NCBI GenBank assembly: GCA_030681645.1
Contig: JAUXRX010000028.1
Coordinates: forward strand, 40,862 to 104,861
DNA: 64,000 nt
Source: Archangium sp.
Lineage (GTDB): Bacteria; Myxococcota; Myxococcia; Myxococcales; Myxococcaceae
Direction of reading: 5' to 3'
How positions within the stretch are numbered: position 1 is the stretch's first letter; each line of letters starts with the position of its first letter. The notes under the pieces were generated by a model that was given only the letters and a program-made list of their open reading frames with translations, did not search any database and was not told where the DNA came from. Shown here in pieces: positions 1 to 8,945 of the stretch. The position numbers and the translations under genes were made by a program.

Positions 1-2043
<2,043 letters not shown>

Positions 2044-2061
2044 AACCCGGGCGTCGTGCCG

Positions 2062-2565
2062 TTACGAGAGCCCGGCCACCCAGCCGAGGATGTCGAGCGA
2101 GGACACCAGGCCGACCACCTTGCCCGCGTCGGACACCACCGGCAGGCGGTGCACGTGGTTCTTCGCCATCAGCGCGGACGCCTCGGCGAGGGTGGTGTTT
2201 TCCTTGATGGTGATGACCTTCGGGCTCATCACCTCGGCCACCGACGTGCCGCCGTCCAGCACGCGGAAGCCGGGACCCGGGGAGTAGGTGACGCCGCCCC
2301 CTGAGGGCAGCCGCACGTCCTCGTGTTCCAAAGTCTCACCGCGCTCGTGTTGGTCGCGCACCACGTCGGTGATCGAGACGATGCCGACGATCTTCCCGTT
2401 GTCGTCGACCACGGGCGCGCCGCTGATGCCGTTCTCCACCAGGATGGCGCGCAGCGACTCGACGGTGGTCTCGGGCTTCATGCAGATCACCTCGCGCGAC
2501 ATGATCTGAAAGACCGTCACGCGCGTCGCGTCGGAAGGACTGGGGGGACGAGGACGTTTCTCCAT
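2062..2565 (-). CDS. Tandem CBS-domain protein
   Basis: A 167-residue protein made of one pair of CBS domains, about residues 19-76 and 111-166, joined by a linker containing RLPSGGGVTYSPG. Each half has the usual pattern of a 'MS.EVI' or 'MSPKVITI' strand followed by GAPVVDD or RLPVVSD and GIVS or GLVS. CBS pairs bind adenine nucleotides and act as small energy-sensing modules. No catalytic or transport domain is fused here, so its partner is unknown. It converges on the kinase gene with an 18-bp gap. Confidence 0.9.
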   Translation of the reverse strand: MEKRPRPPSPSDATRVTVFQIMSREVICMKPETTVESLRAILVENGISGAPVVDDNGKIVGIVSITDVVRDQHERGETLEHEDVRLPSGGGVTYSPGPGFRVLDGGTSVAEVMSPKVITIKENTTLAEASALMAKNHVHRLPVVSDAGKVVGLVSSLDILGWVAGLS

Positions 2566-2855
2566 GGCGTTTCCTCCGGAGGGTTGGGGCCACCAGATTC
2601 CTTTTCGCGGCGGCAGTCGAGCGCGCTGAGCACGGATCCCCCGGCCCTCGCGCCTCGCGTGCGCGGCTCAGGGTCGCGCGACGCGATGTCGAGCCCTGCC
2701 CGCTCAGCGACGGCGCTCGCGTACACCTGCTGGAGCGTCGCGAAGTGCGTGGCGAACGAGTCCTCGTCTTCTGAGCTGACGCTCTGGGCCCGCCGCAACG
2801 CGGCCAGGAAAATGGGTGCAGGGCCAAGGGTCCGAGTCGTCCAGGTGAGGCGGCG
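2566..2855. other. Intergenic stretch, no convincing gene
   Basis: About 290 bases between the CBS-protein start and the end of the next minus-strand gene. A minus-strand frame at 2798-2700 reads like coding sequence (RRAQSVSSEDEDSFATHF and AERAGLDIAS), then turns into proline/arginine-rich translation. It may be a fragment of a lost gene, but I recognise no family. The promoter of the CBS gene should lie at its left end. Confidence 0.4.
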
Positions 2856-3344
2856 TCACATCTTCAGATGTTCGGAGTATTTTCGCCGTGTCCTGGGCGA
2901 AACGAGCCAGCGCCCCCGCTTGCCGACGCAGGCGACCGCGGTTTCGTAGTCGCGGCACGCGCGCACCTCTTCGAGACTGGCGTTGGGAAACGCGAGCACA
3001 CCCCGGCCATCGCCGTGCGATCGGACGATTTCCTCTTCGGACTCGATCAGCTGGCCTTCGAGCAAGCCATATGCGTCGTCAAGGGTATGAACGACCAGCG
3101 ACTTGTCTGCCAGCTTGTAGACATTCGCCACTTCGAGGTCCGATGAACCGAGGTGCACCGTTGACCTGAGTAGCAAGCAGAGTTCGCCTTCATCGATGAC
3201 ACCAAGGTCGCGGAGGAGCCGGTCGTTCTGCTCCCTGGCCTGCTCTTTGATGCTCTTCTTTCGGCTCGCCACGCCCCGACAGACGTTCCTGGCGCCGCTT
3301 GATTCAGAGAGTTCTTCCGACCGCAGAAGGTAAGTTGCGCTCAT
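2856..3344 (-). CDS. Hypothetical protein
   Basis: I do not recognise this protein. Reading from ATG 3344 it has 162 residues, mostly charged alpha-helix at the N-terminus (RKKSIKEQAREQNDRLLRDL), then alternating beta/alpha sequence and a basic C-terminus. The ATG at 3344 overlaps the start codon of the divergent hydrolase gene, so the real start may be inside, for example GTG 3272. A 39-codon upstream extension of this frame is antisense to the hydrolase signal peptide and is unlikely to be translated. No signal peptide or membrane segment. Confidence 0.6.
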   Translation of the reverse strand: MSATYLLRSEELSESSGARNVCRGVASRKKSIKEQAREQNDRLLRDLGVIDEGELCLLLRSTVHLGSSDLEVANVYKLADKSLVVHTLDDAYGLLEGQLIESEEEIVRSHGDGRGVLAFPNASLEEVRACRDYETAVACVGKRGRWLVSPRTRRKYSEHLKM

Positions 3345-4155
3345 GTTCTGGCTCGCGCTCGCGCTCATGGCCGCACCCGTCGAGGCGTGGAAGACGACGC
3401 CTCTGCCCGGGCCGATGCCCGCGCCCACGCGCCAGGGCCGCGCCGAGGTCAACGGCATCAAGCTCTACTACGGCGTCTACGGTGAGGGCCCGCCGCTCAT
3501 TCTGCTCCACGGCGGCGCGGGCAACGGCGACCACTGGTCGGGCCAGCTCGCGGCGCTCTCGGCGAAGTTCCAGGTGTTCGTGGTCGACCTGCGCGGGCAC
3601 GGGCGCAGCACGCGCGACGCCAGGCCGATCAGCTACGAGCTGATGGCCGACGACCTGCTCGCGTTGATGGACGCGCTGAAGCTCGAGCGCGCGGCCCTCG
3701 TGGGCTGGAGCGACGGCGGCGTGGTGGCGCTCGACGTCGCCATTCGCCACCCGGAGCGGGTGAGCCAGCTCGTGGTCTTCGGCACCAACTTCGACCAGGC
3801 CGGCACGCAGAAGAACTCGGGCACGACCTTCCCCGCGTACTTCGCCCGGTGCGCGGCCGACTACGCGAAGCTCTCGCCCACGCCCGGTGACTACAAGGGG
3901 CTGCAGGCCGCGCTCCGCCCCATGTGGCGCACCCAGCCCAACTACAAGCGCGAGCAACTGGCGGCGATCAAGGTGCCCACGCTCGTGCTCGACGGCGACC
4001 ACGACGAGATCATCCGGCGCGCTCATCTCGAAGACATGGCGAGGTTGATCAGCGGCGCGAAGCTCGTGTTCATCCCCGACAGCAGCCACTTCGCGCTCTT
4101 TCAGCAGCCGGCCGCGTTCAACCAGGCGCTGCTCGACTTCCTCGCCCCGAAGTGA
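3343..4155 (+). CDS. Secreted alpha/beta hydrolase
   Basis: A 270-residue alpha/beta-hydrolase of the epoxide hydrolase/esterase type. A short hydrophobic N-terminus (FWLALALMAAPVEA) looks like a signal peptide, so the enzyme probably acts in the envelope or outside. The fold features are complete: oxyanion HGG at 56-58, nucleophile elbow GWSDG at 121-125 with Ser123, acid probably Asp221 in DGDHDE, and base His249 in SSHF. The substrate cannot be deduced. It is followed 13 bp later by a small lipoprotein gene on the same strand. Confidence 0.92.
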   Translation: MFWLALALMAAPVEAWKTTPLPGPMPAPTRQGRAEVNGIKLYYGVYGEGPPLILLHGGAGNGDHWSGQLAALSAKFQVFVVDLRGHGRSTRDARPISYELMADDLLALMDALKLERAALVGWSDGGVVALDVAIRHPERVSQLVVFGTNFDQAGTQKNSGTTFPAYFARCAADYAKLSPTPGDYKGLQAALRPMWRTQPNYKREQLAAIKVPTLVLDGDHDEIIRRAHLEDMARLISGAKLVFIPDSSHFALFQQPAAFNQALLDFLAPK

Positions 4156-4168
4156 GCTACGAGGAGGC

Positions 4169-4459
4169 GTGAACTTCAAACGACTCGGCCTCCTCGTGGT
4201 GTTGGCGCTCTCGACCGGTTGCGCGGTGGTGCAGCGCATCGACACCGCCATCGACTGCAACGGCATCTGCGCCCGCTACGCCTCGTGCTTCGACAAGGCC
4301 TACGACACCAACGCCTGCGAGGACCGGTGCAAGGCCTCGGCCCGGGCCGACACCGACTTCCGGCGCAAGGCCGACATGTGCAACGCCTGCATCAGCGAGC
4401 GCTCGTGCGTGGCGGCCACCTTCGCCTGCGCCACCGAGTGCGTGTCCGTCGTGCCCTGA
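4169..4459 (+). CDS. Small cysteine-rich lipoprotein
   Basis: A 96-residue protein starting with GTG. The N-terminus MNFKRLGLLVVLALSTGC is a lipoprotein signal peptide ending in a good lipobox (LSTGC). The mature part has about ten further cysteines spaced like a compact disulfide-bonded domain (CNGICARYASC, CEDRC, CNACISERSC, CATEC). It is most likely an exported lipoprotein on the membrane surface. No family recognised. It follows the hydrolase gene closely and may share its transcript. Confidence 0.8.
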   Translation: MNFKRLGLLVVLALSTGCAVVQRIDTAIDCNGICARYASCFDKAYDTNACEDRCKASARADTDFRRKADMCNACISERSCVAATFACATECVSVVP

Positions 4460-4487
4460 GCTTTCGGACTCGGGACTGGGGTGAGGA

Positions 4488-5642
4488 ATGGGCTGGCTTG
4501 ATTGGCTGGGGCTCTCGAGCGATCTCGACGAGACGAGGGACCCCTTCACCCGCGAGATCTCGCAGCGGCTCGACCGCGCGCTCGCTCAGGTCTCCGGGGG
4601 TGGGCAGCTGAGCGACCACGAGCTCGAGGCCTGTGCCCAGGACTTCCAGCGGCTCTATCAGGACTTCTCGAGGCGGTTTGGCACCGGGAACAACATGGCC
4701 TTCCCTGCGGTGGCGCGGGCGCGCTTCTACCTCGAGGCAATGAAGCTCGCCGCTCTGGGTCATCCCGAGCACTCGGCCTGGCCGCTGATCGCCGGCATCC
4801 GCGAGAAGGTCCTTCCCGCGCTGAAGAAGCGACTGGCCAGCGAGCAGGACGCCTGGGTCGCCGCCTGCGCCGTGCCTGCAGCGCTCGCGAGCGGAGACGT
4901 GCCCTTCGCGCGCGTCTGCTTCGACAGTCTGTCCCGCGAGCCGGCCCTCACCCGCCAGGTGCTGGCCTGGGTCACCGCGGCAGAGATGGCGGCGCCCGGC
5001 AGCAACCGGCCCGTGGACCTGCGCCGCTTCCTCGACGGCGCGCCGACGTTCGAGCCCTGGAGCGCTGAAGCGAGCGGGCTGAGCAACAACCAGCGCTTCG
5101 TGTTGTTGGCGTCGATGCCGGCAGATCTCGCGAGCGATCCCTGCCTCACGCTCGCCGACCCTCACCAGCCCGCGAGCCTGCGCGCGCTGCTGGGACTGCA
5201 CTGGGACGTCAGGGACCGTGCTTCGGCGCTCCAGGTCCTGGAGTGGCTCTCCACCCAGGGGCACCGGTCCCGGCTCGCCGACGACCTGCTCGACCCCTCC
5301 CTCATCTCCGACCCGCAGCAGAGGGCCCTGGTGGTGTCGCGTGCCGGGGCGCTTCGCGCGAACCACATCGCTGCCTGGGACTTCTGCCGGCTGATCAGCG
5401 TCGCGCGTGCTTCGCTCACCGCTGGCTACCTGACCGAGGAAGAGGCGTGGAACTGGGTCTTCGGTGCGGGCGCTTCCCTCCGGTCCACCTACGACGGCTG
5501 GGGCTCCATGGTCGACGACTACGTGCTCGGCCGTCACTACCAGCAGCCCGCGGCGGGGCCCGACGACCTGTTGATCGAGAGCGCGCTCTGGCTGAAGCAC
5601 CACCCGCGAAGCCCGATGCGGACCGTGCCGTTCGGCGGTTGA
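4488..5642 (+). CDS. DUF1266-like protein
   Basis: A 384-residue soluble protein, largely alpha-helical. The C-terminal third (about 300-365) has the pattern of the DUF1266 family (E. coli YbeR/YbeU type): AWDFCRLISVARASLTAGYL, then EEEAWNWV, a spaced aromatic stretch and DDYVLGRHY. The N-terminal two thirds have helix-rich repeats with no known motif. The molecular role of DUF1266 is unknown. It starts 28 bp after the small lipoprotein. The family assignment is from memory of the pattern. Confidence 0.75.
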   Translation: MGWLDWLGLSSDLDETRDPFTREISQRLDRALAQVSGGGQLSDHELEACAQDFQRLYQDFSRRFGTGNNMAFPAVARARFYLEAMKLAALGHPEHSAWPLIAGIREKVLPALKKRLASEQDAWVAACAVPAALASGDVPFARVCFDSLSREPALTRQVLAWVTAAEMAAPGSNRPVDLRRFLDGAPTFEPWSAEASGLSNNQRFVLLASMPADLASDPCLTLADPHQPASLRALLGLHWDVRDRASALQVLEWLSTQGHRSRLADDLLDPSLISDPQQRALVVSRAGALRANHIAAWDFCRLISVARASLTAGYLTEEEAWNWVFGAGASLRSTYDGWGSMVDDYVLGRHYQQPAAGPDDLLIESALWLKHHPRSPMRTVPFGG

Positions 5643-5644
5643 GG

Positions 5645-6096
5645 TGAGGCCGGCCCAGGGGCTGCTCAGCTCGGCGGGTGGCGCTCTGGCCCGAGTTCGC
5701 GCGGATGACGCCGTTCACCGGGCCGCAGCCCTGCTCGAGGGTGTACGTGGACAGGTCACCGCCCGAGAACGTCACGCGCTGCCCGAACCGCACGCGCACG
5801 CACTCGGGGCTGTAGCGGTTGTTGCCGCTGGTGGGGAAGCGGATGGTCGGCGTGCCCACCCCGCGCAGGTCGACGAAGGTGCTGCAGCCCGCGAACGCGC
5901 CGCACTGATTCGCAGGTGCCACGCCCGACTCGCAGTCGGGTGAGGTGCCACAGCTCGCGGCGAGCGCGCAGGGTGCGCAGTCTCCGCCGCAGTCGAGGTC
6001 AGACTCGGTTCCGTTCTTCGCGTCCGTGCAGCTCACCGCCACGGCGCCTCCAACCTCCACCTGCATCGCCGCCGAGGCCGCCCCCGCTGCCGGCAT
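5645..6096 (-). pseudogene. Remnant of a cupredoxin-like secreted protein
   Basis: On the minus strand the translation contains CTDAKNGTESDLDCGGDCAP, the Cys-rich module that precedes many myxobacterial surface proteins. It is followed by a beta-rich stretch (FVDLRGVGTPTIRFPTSGNN, then VRVRFGQRVTFSGGD and STYTLEQGC) resembling the first half of a cupredoxin fold. The second half, which would carry the Cys/His copper ligands, is missing: after GVIRANSGQ the frame turns Arg/Pro-rich and runs antisense into the DUF1266-like gene. No signal peptide is left at the N-terminus. I read it as a truncated, inactive gene. Confidence 0.5.
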
Positions 6097-6163
6097 CGAC
6101 CGGAGGGCCCACCTGGGGGAAGCAGAGCCTGCCGCCAGCAGGGGAGTCAGGCCGACCCAGGTC

Positions 6164-6676
6164 TCAGACTGGCTTGAAATCGAGCAGCACGCCGCCTTTC
6201 AAGTAGGCGAAGCCGATGTCGCCGGTGGCAGTGAGGCGCGCGGTGTCCTCGTCGACTTCGTGCGACTCGCGCTCGCCATCTTCGAACTCGAGGAGCAGGT
6301 GGTACGAGTGGGAAGTGCGGGTGCTCGTGTGTCTGACGTTCGTCTTGCGCTGGTGCGTGGTGCTGGTCGTGACGTGGGTCTCGACGGTCTCGTCCTTCAC
6401 TTGCGCGAGCCGGCGCTCGAGCGGCGCCGACATGAAGCGGTGGTGGCTGCGGATCGCGAAAACCGACACCACCCCCATGACGCCCGCCGCGACCCCGGCG
6501 ATGAGCGGGCCGTTCTTGTCGAGCACCAGCGCGCCGTAGAGGCAGCCGAGCGTCGCCGCGAGGCAGAACGTGATGCCGACCACGCCCCAGAACATGTGCC
6601 CGGCGACGCTGGGCTGGTGCTCCATCAACTCGGTGTAGCGCGACGACTTCGTGGCCCCCTCAAAGGTCATCGTCAT
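6164..6676 (-). CDS. Two-TM membrane protein, DUF2500-like
   Basis: A 170-residue protein with two hydrophobic helices (about 28-50 and 56-75) followed by a soluble beta-rich domain. The C-terminal domain (SYHLLLEFEDG, then DEDTARLTATGDIGFAYLKG) has the layout of DUF2500/YhhM-type domains, where a 'GD.G.L.YKG..F..F' ending is typical. The function is unknown. It lies between a gene remnant and an 85-bp tandem repeat, without close same-strand neighbours. Confidence 0.7.
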   Translation of the reverse strand: MTMTFEGATKSSRYTELMEHQPSVAGHMFWGVVGITFCLAATLGCLYGALVLDKNGPLIAGVAAGVMGVVSVFAIRSHHRFMSAPLERRLAQVKDETVETHVTTSTTHQRKTNVRHTSTRTSHSYHLLLEFEDGERESHEVDEDTARLTATGDIGFAYLKGGVLLDFKPV

Positions 6677-6746
6677 CGAGGCGCAAGGACGAGGGCTGGT
6701 GCTGGAAATTCAGGGAGAACAGGGGAGGCCGGTTCGCCCGGCCCGG

Positions 6747-6927
6747 TTTCCGCTCATTTTCTGGGTCGCTTCACCTCGGCCAGCCGTCCGCTGCGCTTCC
6801 GTCTGTCTCGCGCAGCGTTCCGCTGCTATCGGTTCCGCTCATTTTCTGGGTCGCTTCACCTCGGCCAGCCGTCCGCTGCGCTTCCGTCTGTCTCGCGCAG
6901 CGTTCCGCTGCTATCGGTTCCGCTCAT
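6747..6927. repeat. Tandem duplication, 85-bp unit, ending at a start codon
   Basis: Two essentially identical copies in direct tandem. The junction sequence TTCCGCTCAT occurs near 6749, 6834 and 6919, exactly 85 bp apart. Each unit contains GGGTCGCTTCACCTCGGCC and the CGTCTGTCTCGCGCAGCG run. The third junction leads straight into the ATG at 6926, whereas the first two continue with TTTCTGGG. The unit is not a multiple of three, so it is not a coding repeat. It occupies the 5' region of the next gene. Confidence 0.9.
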
Positions 6928-7804
6928 GCCCCACTTCCTCGCGCCGCCGTTCGATCTCCCTGACGGGCGCGACGCCCGCCTGGTCAAGCACCTCGAGGAC
7001 GACGACTGGGCCTCGGCCACCACCCTGCTCCGCGACGTGGTGACCCCCACCACCACCGAGTGGAAGTGGCTGGTGCTGCTGGCGTACGCGCGCTTTCGCG
7101 ACGCCGCCGACGTGCTGCCCGATGAGCTGGTCGACGCGTCGCGCGAGGCACTGCAGCTGCTCCACCGCGCCATGGCCAACGGTGCGCCTCACGACGACGT
7201 CGCCCCCTTCCTCGAGGCCGTGGAGCGCACCCTCGATCAGCTCTCGCGCGGTGAAGAGGCGCTGCTGGCCAAGCTCGGCCCGGGCGATGACCCGAAGGCG
7301 CTCTCTGACGAAGAGCTCGAGAGCGTCTGCTTCCTGGTCGAGCGCGCCAACCCTGCCCGCGCGGCGAAGCTGTTCGCGGCGCTGGCCGCCCGGCAGGGCC
7401 CGCTGGCCACCGCGGCGCGGGCGCGTTCGGCGCTGGCCCTGGCGCGCAGCGGCGCCTTCGAGGCGGCGAAGCCCGAGCTCGAGGACGTGCTCACGAAGGA
7501 CTGGTCGAAGCGCCCCCTGAGCGACGAGCGGCTGGCGCTCGAAGCGGCCGAGACCACCCTGCTCGAGCACGCCACGGGCGCCGAGTTCGTCGCGCTCTGG
7601 CATCTCGCCGAGGCGCGCGGCACGGCGCTGGGCTTTCCTTTCCCCTCGGCGTGGCCGCACCAGGAGCGCCTGTTCGACAAGTGCCTCTCGCTGCGCGACA
7701 TCACCCGGGCGCGCGCGCTGGCGCAGCGCATGGAAGGCGAGCGGCCCGAGCTGCCCGAGAAGCTGGCCGAGCGCTTCCGCGCGGTGCGCCTCGAGCAGGT
7801 CTGA
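6926..7804 (+). CDS. Hypothetical helical-repeat protein
   Basis: A 292-residue, acidic, leucine/alanine-rich protein with the look of a TPR-like helical solenoid (LLHRAMANG, ARAAKLFAALAARQG, ARSALALARSGAFEAAKPEL, ITRARALAQRME). No signal peptide, membrane segment or catalytic motif. ATG 6926 was chosen because upstream of it the open frame crosses the 85-bp tandem repeat and runs antisense to the membrane gene. Possible protein-protein interaction role. Confidence 0.75.
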   Translation: MPHFLAPPFDLPDGRDARLVKHLEDDDWASATTLLRDVVTPTTTEWKWLVLLAYARFRDAADVLPDELVDASREALQLLHRAMANGAPHDDVAPFLEAVERTLDQLSRGEEALLAKLGPGDDPKALSDEELESVCFLVERANPARAAKLFAALAARQGPLATAARARSALALARSGAFEAAKPELEDVLTKDWSKRPLSDERLALEAAETTLLEHATGAEFVALWHLAEARGTALGFPFPSAWPHQERLFDKCLSLRDITRARALAQRMEGERPELPEKLAERFRAVRLEQV

Positions 7805-7812
7805 CGGGCAAG

Positions 7813-7841
7813 CCCCTCGACTCCGCTCGGGGTGAACGGCG
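7813..7841. repeat. Dispersed 28-bp repeat, copy 1
   Basis: Reads GCCCCTCGACTCCGCTCGG followed by GGTGAACGG, the minus orientation of the family consensus described in the findings. It lies in the 42-bp gap between two convergent genes (7804 and 7847), where it may also help end transcription. Other copies: 21716, 34222, 37988, 51057 and 60910. Confidence 0.9.
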
Positions 7842-7846
7842 CGCGG

Positions 7847-8299
7847 CTAACTCACCACCGCGTGTTGTCCGAACCGAAGCGACCCCAACGAGAGCACCGC
7901 CTCGCGCATGAAGCTCACCAGCGCGAACGCGAACAGCCCCATCGCCATGATGAAGAGCGCCGCCACCACCAGGCCGAGGTTGCTCTTGGTGAGGTACCCG
8001 ACGAACGCGGTGATGATCAGCAGGCACACCGACAGCGCCGCGCTCACGCCCGCGGTCAGCGCCCGGTGAATGAGCCGCGCCCGCCTCGTCAACGTGTCGA
8101 GCTCGGTACGCGCCCTGACCTGCTCCTCTTCGGGCAGCCCGGAGAAGCGCGCCTCGAGCACCCGCGCCCGGTCGATGATGCGCGAGAGGCGGTTGGTGAG
8201 CACCGACAGCACCGTGCCCAGCGCCGAGAGCAGGAACACCGGCGCCACCGCGAGCTGAATGGTGTGCGTGATGTCTGCCAATTGATTGGTGTCGGACAT
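7847..8299 (-). CDS. DUF2721 family membrane protein
   Basis: A 150-residue integral membrane protein with a typical DUF2721 plan. There is an N-terminal helix (TIQLAVAPVFLLSALGTVLS), a charged segment with the family-like run NRLSRIIDRARVLE, then two close hydrophobic helices (about 85-130) and a conserved tail. The function of the family is unknown. ATG 8299 fits the family N-terminus; ATG 8311 would add four residues. It is divergent from the EIIB gene, and the roughly 100-bp spacer should hold both promoters. Confidence 0.85.
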   Translation of the reverse strand: MSDTNQLADITHTIQLAVAPVFLLSALGTVLSVLTNRLSRIIDRARVLEARFSGLPEEEQVRARTELDTLTRRARLIHRALTAGVSAALSVCLLIITAFVGYLTKSNLGLVVAALFIMAMGLFAFALVSFMREAVLSLGSLRFGQHAVVS

Positions 8300-8396
8300 G
8301 TTCCTACTCATAGCCCCGGGGGATTTCGGATGCCCGGGACCCGCGTTCGGGGCTAGACGTGTCGAAGGCAGGGCCGCCGTCGCAGTGGGAGTTCCC

Positions 8397-8861
8397 GTGA
8401 TTGTGTGGAGTCGCATCGACAGTCGTCTCATCCACGGGCAGGTCATCGAAGCCTGGCTCCCCCACCTCGCGGCGAAGCGGGTGGTGGTGGCCGACGACGA
8501 GGCCGCAGTGGATCCGCTCGCGAAGGCGGCGTACGCCCTGGCCATTCCCGGTGACGTCGAGCTGGTGCTCGCGCCCGTCTCGAAGATCGACTTCCGCAAG
8601 CTGGCCAGCGACGGCGTCCCCACCCTGGTGCTCTTCCGCGAGGTGAAGGCGGCGGTCGCCGCGCGCGAGCAGGGCCTGCCCGACGGCATCCTCAACCTGG
8701 GCAACGTGCACTCGGGGCCAGGCCGGCAGCCGGTGTCGCGCTCGGTGTTCCTCGACCAGAACGACGTGAGCGCCCTTGCGGCGCTCGAGCAGAGCGGCAT
8801 GACCGTGCGCGTGCAGGCGGTGCCCAGCGAGACCGCGCAGCCTCTTCGTGGAGGTGGCTGA
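8397..8861 (+). CDS. PTS system mannose/fructose/sorbose-family EIIB subunit
   Basis: A 154-residue EIIB of the mannose class. The N-terminus MIVWSRIDSRLIHGQVIEAW carries the phosphorylation-site His13 in RLIHGQ, normally phosphorylated by EIIA-Man and then passing phosphate to a sugar. Starting at GTG 8397 places this motif where the family has it; an upstream in-frame start would overlap the divergent gene. No EIIA, EIIC, EIID, HPr or EI gene is beside it. In myxobacteria such components are thought to form a regulatory rather than transporting PTS; hprK and rapZ lie 12 kb away in this window. Confidence 0.92.
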   Translation: MIVWSRIDSRLIHGQVIEAWLPHLAAKRVVVADDEAAVDPLAKAAYALAIPGDVELVLAPVSKIDFRKLASDGVPTLVLFREVKAAVAAREQGLPDGILNLGNVHSGPGRQPVSRSVFLDQNDVSALAALEQSGMTVRVQAVPSETAQPLRGGG

Positions 8862-8945
8862 CAACCGCCTCCCCAGTTTTGGGTGGCGCAATCCACGATC
8901 TCGGCGGCTCGGCAGGGGGGGCGCGACTTACCTTCAGTTCACCCC

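Noticed and set aside
2517..2798. 93-codon minus-strand frame upstream of the CBS gene
   Set aside because: Only the first 35 residues look protein-like, it overlaps the start of the CBS gene, and no homology is recognised; mentioned only in the spacer entry.
5945..6925. Upstream extension of the helical-repeat gene in the same frame
   Set aside because: It runs antisense to the two-TM membrane gene and across the 85-bp duplication; its translation is not protein-like until 6926.
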